A stretch of DNA of 64,000 nt, taken from positions 1,922,001 to 1,986,000 of the forward strand of contig CAVTLA010000001.1 of the NCBI GenBank assembly GCA_963735465.1, written 5' to 3'. Source of the stretch: DASZHJ01 sp963735465 (GTDB taxonomy: Bacteria > Pseudomonadota > Alphaproteobacteria > ATCC43930 > CGMCC-115725). The notes under the pieces are model-generated. The model was not told the origin of the DNA. It was given only the letters and a program-made list of their open reading frames with translations, and searched no databases. This document shows, one piece after another, positions 9,111-17,840 of this stretch. Each line of letters opens with the position of its first letter. Within the stretch, counting starts at the first letter, position 1. A program made the translations under genes and the position numbers.

Positions 9111-10550
9111 TCAGGCGGTCCCGGTCTCCAAAGTCATCGGAAAGACCTCCTCCGCCGGCCGCTTGGCATAGTCCAGCTGCGGCACCTTCTCCAGCGCCTC
9201 GCGCTGGCCGCGGTTGATCGTCTCGATCACCGCCGGCAGGTCTATCGTCAGCACCCGCCCGTCCTCCACCACCGCTCGCCCATCCACGAAGACATCTGAT
9301 ATCGGCCGCTCGAGCCCGCTGAAGACCAGGCTCTTCAGGGGGTCGCGCACGGGCTGCATCGTGGGGTGCCGGAGATCGACCAGGGACAGATCCGCCTTGC
9401 AGCCCACCGCCAGCCGCCCGATGTCGTCGCGCCTCAGCGCCTTGGCGCCGCCGATGGTGGCGGCGTGGAAGACGTCAGCGAGACTGGTCGCCTCGATGTT
9501 CTCGGCGCTGACCTTGCACAGCACCGTCGCCCAGCGCATCTCGTCGATGAAGTTGTGCGGAAAGGTGTCGGTGCCGAGGCCGATGTTGATGCCGCGCCGG
9601 CGGTATTTCCCGAAATGCTGCAGCAGGATGCCGCGGCGAGCGAAGATCGCCGGGCAATGGGCGACCGAGGTGCCGCTGCTGGCGAGACGATCGATGTCGC
9701 CTTCGTAAGGCCAGCGGATCGAGCTGTGCTCGTCGATGAAAATGCAATGGCCGAGGATCGCGCCGTCGTAGAGAAAGCCGATGTCGGCGAGCCATTCGAT
9801 CGGCGTCTTGCCGTGCCGCGTCGTCATCTCGCGGAACTCGACCACGCTCTGGGCGGCGTGGAGCTGGATCGGCGCGTTCCGCTTTTTCGCCGCCTCGACG
9901 CTGGCCTGCAGCAGCCCCTCGGAGCAGGTATCGACCTGGGCCGGCGCCACCATACCGAAGAGCCGGCCGCTGTTGTGAGTGTTGGCGCCGTCCACGAGAT
10001 CCAGCGCCGCCGCCATCGCCTCGCGGCCGGCACCCTCGTCCCAGTCGTAGCGCACGCTGTGCCCATCCGACGTCGACCAGCGGGCGGAGCGAAAGCTCGG
10101 CGCCACGCAGGCGCGGATGCCGGTTCCCGCGAGATCCGCGAGCCAGTGCGGCCGCGGCAGGGAGTAGTCGGTGAAGGTAGTGACGCCGCTGCGCAGGAGC
10201 TCCGATACGGCGAAGAGGGCGCCCGCGCGGGCGGCTTCCGGCGACGCCCGGACCAGCAGCATGAACTCGTAGAGCGAGCTCATGCCGAGCTTCGGCGAGC
10301 CGCGCTCCTCCATCAGCCCCTTGTTGAAGGGCTCGGAGGCCGGGTGGCAGTGAATATTGACGAGGCCGGGCATGACCATGCGGCCGTGCCCGTCGATCTC
10401 CCGCCCGGCCGGTCCCTGATAGCCGCGGCCGACGAACGCAATGCGGTCGCCCTCGAACGCGAGATCAGCGTCCCGAAGGTACTCGTGCCGTCCCTTGGAC
10501 GGATTCCACGCCACCATCCAGTCCGCGTTCCTGACCACCGTCACCGTCAT
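9111..10550 (-). CDS. Amidohydrolase, ATZ/TRZ-cytosine deaminase type
   Basis: Metal-dependent amidohydrolase (subtype III, as in chlorohydrolases, cytosine and guanine deaminases). It shows the N-terminal composite beta strand, the HxH metal motif in MPGLVNIHCHP, later histidines in QLHAAQ and ILGHCIF, and the metal Asp in GLGTDTFPHN. The C-terminal DLSLVDLRHPTMQP strand is typical. The ATG at 10550 is chosen because GGGAG lies about 8 nt upstream; a GTG three codons further up is the alternative. The 479-residue length fits the family. It is convergent with the secreted-protein gene (4-nt gap) and divergent from the ATP-grasp gene, 54 nt away. Substrate cannot be told from sequence. Confidence 0.88.
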   Translation of the reverse strand: MTVTVVRNADWMVAWNPSKGRHEYLRDADLAFEGDRIAFVGRGYQGPAGREIDGHGRMVMPGLVNIHCHPASEPFNKGLMEERGSPKLGMSSLYEFMLLVRASPEAARAGALFAVSELLRSGVTTFTDYSLPRPHWLADLAGTGIRACVAPSFRSARWSTSDGHSVRYDWDEGAGREAMAAALDLVDGANTHNSGRLFGMVAPAQVDTCSEGLLQASVEAAKKRNAPIQLHAAQSVVEFREMTTRHGKTPIEWLADIGFLYDGAILGHCIFIDEHSSIRWPYEGDIDRLASSGTSVAHCPAIFARRGILLQHFGKYRRRGINIGLGTDTFPHNFIDEMRWATVLCKVSAENIEATSLADVFHAATIGGAKALRRDDIGRLAVGCKADLSLVDLRHPTMQPVRDPLKSLVFSGLERPISDVFVDGRAVVEDGRVLTIDLPAVIETINRGQREALEKVPQLDYAKRPAEEVFPMTLETGTA

Positions 10551-10604
10551 CCGTCCCACTCCCGTGCTCCATGCAGATCGCGGTCAAGTATTGGTTAAGG
10601 CTTT

Positions 10605-11909
10605 ATGGACGACAATGACCTTTCGATCGGCGCCGTTCCGGCCCGCGCATCGAAGGCATTGCCCATGTCCGCAGTCCGCAAGGTCCAGCTCGACGCCACG
10701 CCGGCGGAAACCCCGTCGATAGAGGTCGCGCGGCCCACCCAGACGGTCGCTCTGGCGGCGACGCTGCAGCAGATCGCCGCCCAGACGGGAACGCCCTACT
10801 TTCATCTCATTCGCGAATACGCGGGGTTGGCGTTCGGCCCCGGGAAGCTGTCCTTCGACGAATACGTCGCCCTGCGCCTCTTCGATCCCAGGATGTACGC
10901 CGGCGCCGACAAGAAGGCTTTCGTGGGCCTCGCCGCGTCACGGCGGATCTGGCTGCAGGCCAATCACCGCATCGAGTTCTTCGGTCTGGTCGACAACAAG
11001 ATCGCGTGCAACGCCCTCTTCGCCGCTTACGGTTTTCCGACCATCCCGACGCTCGCCGTATTCTCGGAGAAGATCGGCCGGCCATCCCAGACCCAGCTCC
11101 ACAGCGCGGATGATCTCCGCCGGTTCCTGGTCAGCGGCGAGCCCTATCCCCTCTTCGGCAAGCCCATCGACGGATTGCAGAGCCTGGGATCGGTAAGCCT
11201 CGATCGCTATGACGCGGCGCGCGATTGCCTGATCACCCTCGCCGGCCGGGAGATCGCTCTCGACACCTATATCGCTGACCTCAGGACGCACTACGCGTCG
11301 GGATATCTCTTCCAGAAACGCGTCCGTCCCCATGCCGCCGTGCGCGCCATCTGCGGCGATCGCCTGGCGACGGTGCGACTCATGACGATCTGGTCGGAGG
11401 GGCGGCCCAAGCTTCTGCGCGCCTGCTGGAAGATTCCCGCCGGCGAGAATGCGGCGGACAATTTCTGGCGGCCGGGAAACCTGCTGGCCCAGATCGATCC
11501 CGACACCGGCCGCGTCACCCGCGTCATGCGCGGCAAGGGGATCGAGTTCGAGGAAGTGACGCACCATCCCGATACCGGAGCGCTGGTGGCGGGACTCGAG
11601 GTGCCGAACTGGCGCGAGATGACCGAGACCGTTCTCGAGGGCGCCCGGCTGCTGAGGCACGTGGCCCTCATCGGCTGGGATATCGCGCCGGTCGATGGCG
11701 GCGCGGTCATCGTCGAGCTCAACCAGACGCCCGACTTCCTGCTGCCGCAGCTGGCGGACCGGCGCGGCATCCTCGATGCCACCTTCACGAAGTTCCTGGC
11801 CGAGCGGAAGCAGGACGCCGTTGCCTCCAAGCGCGAGGTCCGGCAAAAGATCCATCTCAGCCCGCTACCCGGATTTCATCTCGGTCTCGGCGAGAAGACG
11901 CCGGACTGA
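10605..11909 (+). CDS. Sugar-transfer-associated ATP-grasp protein
   Basis: Resembles the ATP-grasp family often found with exopolysaccharide or capsule genes (ATPgrasp_ST). Visible features are an N-terminal helical segment (PYFHLIREYAGLAFGPGKLS), a central ATP-binding segment (PLFGKPIDGLQSLGS) and the C-terminal Mg/ATP motif IGWDIAP followed by VIVELNQTPD. The Glu-x-Asn triad of ATP-grasp enzymes is therefore present. It would catalyse ATP-dependent ligation of a carboxylate, but donor and acceptor are unknown. A second in-frame ATG at 10665 with a GAAGG 9 nt upstream is an alternative start. No glycosyltransferase cluster surrounds it, so the polysaccharide link is only by family. Confidence 0.75.
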   Translation: MDDNDLSIGAVPARASKALPMSAVRKVQLDATPAETPSIEVARPTQTVALAATLQQIAAQTGTPYFHLIREYAGLAFGPGKLSFDEYVALRLFDPRMYAGADKKAFVGLAASRRIWLQANHRIEFFGLVDNKIACNALFAAYGFPTIPTLAVFSEKIGRPSQTQLHSADDLRRFLVSGEPYPLFGKPIDGLQSLGSVSLDRYDAARDCLITLAGREIALDTYIADLRTHYASGYLFQKRVRPHAAVRAICGDRLATVRLMTIWSEGRPKLLRACWKIPAGENAADNFWRPGNLLAQIDPDTGRVTRVMRGKGIEFEEVTHHPDTGALVAGLEVPNWREMTETVLEGARLLRHVALIGWDIAPVDGGAVIVELNQTPDFLLPQLADRRGILDATFTKFLAERKQDAVASKREVRQKIHLSPLPGFHLGLGEKTPD

Positions 11910-11920
11910 GCCGCCGGCCT

Positions 11921-13303
11921 CTAGGCCGCGCAGCTCTTCTCGCTGGCCGCGCCCAGCGCCAGCACCGCGTCCACGAGGGCATCGATGTCCCTCGCCTCGG
12001 TGCGATGGTTGACGATGGCGGCACGGATCGCGAGCTTGCCGCCGATCATCGTGCTGGAGGGCGCCGCGATCCCAGATTCCTGGAGATCGACGATGATCTT
12101 TGCATTGACCGCGTCGGCGTCACCGCCGCGGCGATAGCGGAAGCAGACGATGTTGAGCTGCACCGGCGCCAGGAGCTCGAGCTCCGGCGTTGCGGCGATG
12201 CGGCGCTGCAGATAGCGCGCGAGCTCGCAGGTGTGGGAGATCACCGCGCCGATGCGGGCGGTGCCGTGCACCTTGAGGGTGAACCAGGTCTTGAGGGCGC
12301 GAAAGCCGCGGGAAAGATCGGGACCGAAGTCGCAGGGCCAGGGCGAGCCTGCCGCCAATCCCCGGCTTTCCCGGCGCAGATATGCCGCCGGCGAGGCGAA
12401 GGCGCTGCGATGGCGGGCGCCGTCGCGCACCAGGATGAAGCCGGCGTCATAGGGCACCTGGCCCCATTTGTGGAAGTCGAACGCCAGTGAATCCGCCCGC
12501 TCGATGCCGGCGAGCCGCGGCGCCAGGTCCGGCGCGAGGATCGCGAGCGCGCCGAAGGCGCCGTCCACATGGAGCCAGAGCTTTTCCCGCGCCGCCAGAT
12601 CGGCAAGAGCCGCGAGATCGTCGATGGCGCCGATCTCGACCGTCCCCGCCGTGCCCACGACAAGAAACGGCAAGAGACCCTGGGCGCGGTCGGCGGCGAT
12701 CGTCGCCTGAAGCGCGGCTACGTCGATGCGATGGTGATCGTCGGTCGGGATCACCCGGAGCGCCTCGCTGCCGAGGCCGGAGAGATCCATCGCCTGGGAA
12801 ATGCAACCATGGGCGGCGGCGGAGGTATAGGCGACGAGGCGCTTGCCCGCCGCCACGCCCTTGCGCCGGACGCCGGCGCCGAGCGCCGCGGTACGGGCAA
12901 CGAGGACGCCGATCAGGTTCGCCATCGAGGTGCCGGTGACGAAGAGGCCGCTGGCGCCCACGGGAAAGCCGAAGAGCTCGCGCATCCACTCGGTGATCTG
13001 CCGCTCGACCTCGATGGGCATGTGATCGCGACCGCCGAGATTGGCATTGAGGCCGGCGGCCAGCATCTCCGCCAGCATGCCGACGGGATTGCCGCCGCCA
13101 TGGACCCAGCCCATGAAGCCGGGATGCACGTTGCCGGTGGCATAGGGCAACACGTGACGCATGAACTCGCCATGCACGTCGGCCAGCGGTGCGGGATCCG
13201 TCGGGACCTCGGCGCGGAAACGAGCACGGACCTGGTCGGGGATCGGCTGCCAGACCGGCCGGTCGCGGATGGTCTCGATGTAGTCGATGATGTCGTCAAG
13301 CAT
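11921..13303 (-). CDS. PLP-dependent group II decarboxylase
   Basis: Aromatic-L-amino-acid/glutamate-decarboxylase-like enzyme of PLP fold type I. Key features are the N-terminal HPGFMGWVHGGG substrate loop, a small-residue-rich TGTSMANL segment, the PLP-aspartate strand LWLHVDGAFGA and the Schiff-base lysine Lys279 in FDFHKWGQVPYDAG. Its 460 residues match the family. It is convergent with the ATP-grasp gene (11 nt apart) and divergent from an aminotransferase gene (236-nt spacer). Substrate is not predictable; aromatic amino acids, tyrosine or aspartate are the usual options. Cytoplasmic. Confidence 0.87.
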   Translation of the reverse strand: MLDDIIDYIETIRDRPVWQPIPDQVRARFRAEVPTDPAPLADVHGEFMRHVLPYATGNVHPGFMGWVHGGGNPVGMLAEMLAAGLNANLGGRDHMPIEVERQITEWMRELFGFPVGASGLFVTGTSMANLIGVLVARTAALGAGVRRKGVAAGKRLVAYTSAAAHGCISQAMDLSGLGSEALRVIPTDDHHRIDVAALQATIAADRAQGLLPFLVVGTAGTVEIGAIDDLAALADLAAREKLWLHVDGAFGALAILAPDLAPRLAGIERADSLAFDFHKWGQVPYDAGFILVRDGARHRSAFASPAAYLRRESRGLAAGSPWPCDFGPDLSRGFRALKTWFTLKVHGTARIGAVISHTCELARYLQRRIAATPELELLAPVQLNIVCFRYRRGGDADAVNAKIIVDLQESGIAAPSSTMIGGKLAIRAAIVNHRTEARDIDALVDAVLALGAASEKSCAA

Positions 13304-13539
13304 CCGGTGTCCATCCGCGCGGAAGCTCGCCCAATCGGACGGGTCGAGGGATGGCGGAGGCCTTCACCGGAGGGGGCTTGCCCATGGGGTCCGAGGGTGC
13401 CACCCCCTGGTTAACAGAGGCTTGCGGCGCCCAAAATACCGCTGCCAGGCGCGGCGAATTGGCCCTTTCGTTAGCGTACCGTTGACGAAGTTATGGGCCT
13501 CGCCCAAGCTGCCCGCGAGGGCCAACCTGGGAGGGCAGC

Positions 13540-14487
13540 ATGGCACCCGACGACGCTTCCGCCGCAGCATCCGTTGCGCCCGATGCCTACGCCGTTGACC
13601 CGTCCACGGGCATCGCGTTCATCGACGGCGGCTTCGCGCCGATCGCGGAGGCCAAGATCTCCGTCCTCGATTTCGGGTTCACCCGCTCCGACGTCACCTA
13701 CGACGTGGTCCATGTCTGGAACGGCCAGTTCTTCCGGCTCGAGGCCCACCTCGACCGCTTTCTCGCGTCCATGAAGGCGCTGCGGCTCTCGCCGGCCCAG
13801 AGCCGCGACGACATGCGCGAAATTCTGCTGGAGTGCGTGCGCCGGACCGGCCTTCGCAATGCCTACGTCGCCATGGTCTGCACGCGCGGCCGCCCGCCCG
13901 CCGGCAGCCGCGACATGCGGCTCTGCATCAACCAGTTCATCGCCTATGCCATGCCCTTCATCTGGATCGCAAATCCGGAGAAGCAGGCAAAGGGCCTGCA
14001 CGCGATCGTCAGCTCCTTCACCCGCATCCCTCCCCAATCCATCGACCCCAGGATCAAGAACTACCACTGGCTCGACATGGTGCGCAGCCAGTGGGAGGCC
14101 TATGACCGCGGCGCGGAAGTCTCCATCCTCCTCGATCTCGACGGCAACCTGACGGAGGGGCCGGGCTTCAACGTCTTCGTGGTGGAGAACGGCGAGATCG
14201 CGACGCCGGACACCGGCACTCTCGAAGGCATCACCCGGCGCACGGTTCTGGATCTCTGCGGGGAGCTCGGACTCCCCGCGCGCGTGCGCAAGATCGCCCT
14301 CAGCGAGCTGCAGGACGCCGATGAGGTGTTTCTCTCGTCGACCGCCGGCGGTATCCTGCCGGTAACGCGGATCGACAACCGCATCCTGGGCAACGGCGCA
14401 CCGGGTGCGATGACCATGCGGCTTCGCGACGCCTATTGGTCCAAGCATGACACCGGCTGGGAGGCGACGCCCGTGCAGTACGAGTGA
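13540..14487 (+). CDS. Class IV aminotransferase, (R)-amine-transaminase-like
   Basis: Fold type IV PLP aminotransferase (branched-chain/D-amino-acid transaminase superfamily). The start has a clear ribosome site (GGGAGGG, 4 nt before ATG). The Schiff-base lysine is Lys173 in IDPRIKNYHW; PLP-phosphate contacts fit LTEGPGFNVFV and the GTLEGITRRTV block, both diagnostic. The N-terminal stretch FGFTRSDVTYDVVHVWNGQF resembles the (R)-selective omega-amine transaminases more than IlvE. The downstream class II aldolase gene begins 55 nt later and is probably co-transcribed. Class is certain; the amine-transaminase subtype is my reading of motifs. Confidence 0.87.
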   Translation: MAPDDASAAASVAPDAYAVDPSTGIAFIDGGFAPIAEAKISVLDFGFTRSDVTYDVVHVWNGQFFRLEAHLDRFLASMKALRLSPAQSRDDMREILLECVRRTGLRNAYVAMVCTRGRPPAGSRDMRLCINQFIAYAMPFIWIANPEKQAKGLHAIVSSFTRIPPQSIDPRIKNYHWLDMVRSQWEAYDRGAEVSILLDLDGNLTEGPGFNVFVVENGEIATPDTGTLEGITRRTVLDLCGELGLPARVRKIALSELQDADEVFLSSTAGGILPVTRIDNRILGNGAPGAMTMRLRDAYWSKHDTGWEATPVQYE

Positions 14488-14542
14488 TCACCGGTCAACT
14501 CGTCGCCGGATTTCTCACCCGATCGGTCGGAAGGGCCTCAGC

Positions 14543-15325
14543 ATGAGATTGGTTTCCAAAGAGAGCGATGCGCCGCAAGAGCGGAGCGCAGAGCGCGCGG
14601 CACGCGTTGACCTTGCCGCCGCGCACCGCCTGGCGGTGATGCACGGCTACCATGAAGGCGTCTGCAACCATCTGACGCTGACGGTGCCCGGCACCACTGA
14701 CCGCTTCCTGCTGATCCCCTACGGGCTGCACTGGTCCGAGGTCACGGCGAGCGATTTCATGGTGGTGGACTATGACGGCCACATCATCAGCGGCAACGGC
14801 GTCGCCGAGCAGACCGCGTTCTGCATCCACGCTCCGGTTCATCGCCGGATCAAGAATGCCGCCTGCGTGCTGCACACGCACATGCCATATGCCAGCGCGC
14901 TCGTCCGCCTCGAGGACACGCGCCTCGACATGGTCGGACAGACCGAGGCCGGCCTCTACGACCTGATCGCCTATGACGACGAGTACACGGGTATTGCCTT
15001 CGATCCCAGCGAGGGCGAGCGCCTCGCCGAAGTGCTCGGGCCCGAGAAGTCCATCCTCTTCATGGCCCACCACGGCGTGCTGGTGACCGGCGAGACCGTG
15101 GCGCAGGCCTATGATCGCCTCTACTATCTCGAGCGCGCCTGCCAGACGCAGCTTTACGCGCTCTGGACCGGCCGCAAGCTGAAGCAGATCCCCCAGCCGC
15201 AGCTGCAGCGCACGATCGAGCAGTTCCGCAACATACCGTATCAGGCCGGCGTGCCGCCGTGGGAGACGCACTTCGCCGCCCTGAAGCGCATTCTTGACCG
15301 CAAGGAGCCCGACTACGCCGCCTGA
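14543..15325 (+). CDS. Class II aldolase/adducin family protein
   Basis: Zinc-dependent aldolase-fold protein (as in fuculose-phosphate aldolase and ribulose-phosphate epimerase). The ATG at 14543 follows GGAAGGG and begins MRLVSKES; an upstream in-frame start would overlap the aminotransferase and lacks a ribosome site. Family motifs are GYHEGVCNHLTLTVPG, the metal-binding HTHM (mid-protein) and the distal AHHGVLVTGETVAQAYDRLYYLE. Length is 260 residues. It probably shares a transcript with the aminotransferase. Many such proteins of unclear substrate exist in Alphaproteobacteria, so no pathway is assigned. Cytoplasmic. Confidence 0.87.
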   Translation: MRLVSKESDAPQERSAERAARVDLAAAHRLAVMHGYHEGVCNHLTLTVPGTTDRFLLIPYGLHWSEVTASDFMVVDYDGHIISGNGVAEQTAFCIHAPVHRRIKNAACVLHTHMPYASALVRLEDTRLDMVGQTEAGLYDLIAYDDEYTGIAFDPSEGERLAEVLGPEKSILFMAHHGVLVTGETVAQAYDRLYYLERACQTQLYALWTGRKLKQIPQPQLQRTIEQFRNIPYQAGVPPWETHFAALKRILDRKEPDYAA

Positions 15326-15602
15326 GCGCGGTCTCGTCCGATCGTCGCACGGGGGACGACACGGATCGCTTGGATTGCAAGGGCCATAGCGGAAACGACA
15401 TCCGCTGGAGAGCGGCCAGTATCCCGGGGCAGGATGGCGCCTGGGCGGGACATCATTTTGACCGACGCGAGAGGGATCGATCTCCTCATCACGGCATGAG
15501 GGTTTCGTAGCGAAGCCGGCAATGGAGGGCCGGTAAGAGTGTTCATTTCCGACAGCGAAGCGCGTTCAGCGCGTCAAGACATCAAACTTTGGGAGGAAAT
15601 TC

Positions 15603-16646
15603 ATGCGACCTATCACTAAGCTCACGACAAGTTGCGCGATCATCGCGGCCATGCTCGGCCTCGCCGGCGCAAGCTCGGCGCAAGAAATCAAAAGTCCGAC
15701 GCTCGACGCGGTAAAGAAGCGCGGCGAGGTCGTCTGCGGCATCGACACCGGCATTCCTGGCTACGCCTTTCAAGACGCATCCGGCAAATGGCAAGGCCTC
15801 GACGTGGCGCTGTGCCGCGCCGTCGCCGCGGCGGTGCTCGGCAACCCCGAGAAAGTCAAATACATCGGTACCACGTCGAAGGTGCGCTTCTCCGTGCTGC
15901 AGTCCGGCGAGATCGACTTGCTGGTCCGGGATTCCGAGTTGACGCTGACTCGGGATTCGCAGCTTGGCCTGATGGAGGTCACGCCGAATTTCTACACCGG
16001 TCAGACCATCATGGTTCGCAAGAGCCTGAACGTGGGGCACGTCAAGGATCTGAACGGCGCGACGATCTGCATGCTGACTGGCACCACGCTCGAGACCAAC
16101 ATCGCCGACTACAACCGTGCCAATAATATCAAGATCGGCACGCTCCTGTTCGACCGCCCCGAAGAGGCGTTCGCCGCCGCCGAGTCCGGCCGCTGCGACG
16201 GCTACACCGATGACGGCGGCAGCGTCGCCGCAGCGCGCTCCACGATGAAGAAGCCGGACGACTGGCTGTTCCTTCCCGAGACGCTGTCCCGGCAGCCGCT
16301 CGGTCCGCACACGCGGCAAGGCGATGATCGCTGGACCAACATCGTGAAATGGTCGCATTTCGCGATGCTGGAGGCGGAGGAGCTCGGCATCACCAAGGCG
16401 AACGTCGACGAGGTCAAGAAATCCTCGACCGACCCACAGGTGAAGAAGTTCCTCGGCCTCGAGGGTGACCTCGGCAAGGCGCTCGGCCTGGACAACGATT
16501 TTGCTTATAAGATCGTGAAGGCGGAAGGCAATTACGGCGAAGTCTACGAGGCCACCTTCGGATCCAAAGGAGGCTTGGGTCTGCCGCGCGGGCTAAACAA
16601 CCTCTACTCGCACGGCGGTCTGATGTATCCATACTCTTGGTACTGA
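15603..16646 (+). CDS. aapJ: General L-amino-acid ABC transporter, periplasmic binding protein
   Basis: Solute-binding protein of the AapJ/BztA kind. A strong ribosome site (GGGAGGAAATTC then ATG) sets the start. The signal peptide ends at ASSAQ. The mature N-terminus (TLDAVKKRGEVVCGIDTGIPGY) and the SRQPLGPHTRQGDDRW block are hallmarks of this subfamily, which captures polar and branched L-amino acids broadly. The C-terminus ends in PYSWY. It is followed by two permease genes, 26 nt and 52 nt apart. A 277-nt spacer upstream probably holds the promoter. The usual ATPase gene is absent downstream. Confidence 0.92.
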   Translation: MRPITKLTTSCAIIAAMLGLAGASSAQEIKSPTLDAVKKRGEVVCGIDTGIPGYAFQDASGKWQGLDVALCRAVAAAVLGNPEKVKYIGTTSKVRFSVLQSGEIDLLVRDSELTLTRDSQLGLMEVTPNFYTGQTIMVRKSLNVGHVKDLNGATICMLTGTTLETNIADYNRANNIKIGTLLFDRPEEAFAAAESGRCDGYTDDGGSVAAARSTMKKPDDWLFLPETLSRQPLGPHTRQGDDRWTNIVKWSHFAMLEAEELGITKANVDEVKKSSTDPQVKKFLGLEGDLGKALGLDNDFAYKIVKAEGNYGEVYEATFGSKGGLGLPRGLNNLYSHGGLMYPYSWY

Positions 16647-16672
16647 TCGCGGCTTTCGGCGAATAGATCGAT

Positions 16673-17788
16673 ATGGTCAGGCGGCCGTCATCGCGAGCCT
16701 ATGCAGGCCAGTGGGTCCTGCTGCTGGTCGTGGTGGCGATCGCCTGGCTGATCATCTCGAACGCCGCCGACAATCTCGCGCGCCGAAACATGGGTTTCGG
16801 CTTCGGCTTCCTGGGCGACCGGGCGAATTTCGACATTCCCTTCCACCTCGTGTCATGGGTGGACAGCGACGTCTATGGCCGGACGCTGCTGGTCTGCTTC
16901 CTCAATACGCTGCTCGTTTCGGCCATGAGCGTCGTGACGGCAACCCTGCTCGGCCTCTTCGTCGGCATCATGCGGCTGTCGATCAACTGGCTCGTCCGCA
17001 ACATCGCGCTCGTCTTCATCGAATTCGTTCGCAACACGCCGCAGCTGATCCAGATCATCTTCTGGTACGTCGCGGTCCTGCAGACACTGCCGTCGCCGCG
17101 CGCGAGCATCGTCCTGCCGGGCGCCGTACTGTTGAATATCCGCGGGATCTATCTGCCCGACGTCGTCATGAACGTGCGGGGTACGCCGCTCTCCTGGATC
17201 GCTCTTGCCCTTCTGGCCGCGACCCCCTTCGCATGGCGCCTCAGGATCGGCGGTACGCGCATCGCTGCCAAGGCGCTGCTTCTGCCGTTGCTCGCCGCCG
17301 TCTTGTTGACCGCCGGCACCGATCACATCGATTTTCCCGCTCTCAAGGGCTTCAATATCGCTGGCGGGACCCACGTGCCGACAGAGTTCGTGGCCCTGTG
17401 GGCCGGGCTCTCCATCTACTCCGCCGCCTTCATCGCCGAGATCGTCCGCGGCTCCATCGAAGCGGTGCCGAGGGGCCAGGGCGAGGCCGCGCTCAGCCTG
17501 GGTCTCAGGTCCTGGCAGCGGATGTTCCTGGTGGTCCTGCCGCAGGCGTTGCGCATCATGGTGCCGCAACTGACGAGCCAGTATCTCAACATCATCAAGA
17601 GCAGCACCCTCGGCGCCGCCGTGGCATATCCCGAGCTGGTGCAGATTTTCATGGGCACGGTACAGAACCAGTCAGGCAAGGAGCTCGAGACGACGCTGAT
17701 CGTTATGGGAATCTTCCTCGCCGCCAGCCTCCTCACATCGGCCTTCATGAATTGGTACAACCGCCACGTTGCATTGATCGAGCGATGA
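16673..17788 (+). CDS. aapQ: General L-amino-acid ABC transporter permease AapQ
   Basis: Inner-membrane permease with an N-terminal TM segment (about residues 12-30) and further membrane segments. The C-terminal half shows the HisM/GlnP EAA-loop signature (EAVPRGQGEAALSLGLRSWQ then VLPQALRIMVPQL). The long insertion between the first and later TM segments and the 371-residue length match AapQ/BztB. It partners the second permease at 17841 to form the heteromeric channel. Substrate class is inferred from the AapJ homologue upstream. Confidence 0.92.
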   Translation: MVRRPSSRAYAGQWVLLLVVVAIAWLIISNAADNLARRNMGFGFGFLGDRANFDIPFHLVSWVDSDVYGRTLLVCFLNTLLVSAMSVVTATLLGLFVGIMRLSINWLVRNIALVFIEFVRNTPQLIQIIFWYVAVLQTLPSPRASIVLPGAVLLNIRGIYLPDVVMNVRGTPLSWIALALLAATPFAWRLRIGGTRIAAKALLLPLLAAVLLTAGTDHIDFPALKGFNIAGGTHVPTEFVALWAGLSIYSAAFIAEIVRGSIEAVPRGQGEAALSLGLRSWQRMFLVVLPQALRIMVPQLTSQYLNIIKSSTLGAAVAYPELVQIFMGTVQNQSGKELETTLIVMGIFLAASLLTSAFMNWYNRHVALIER

Positions 17789-17840
17789 CCATGAATCGCG
17801 CACGGATGGCGACTTCCCGCGTCGAGACCGGAGTGATCCG

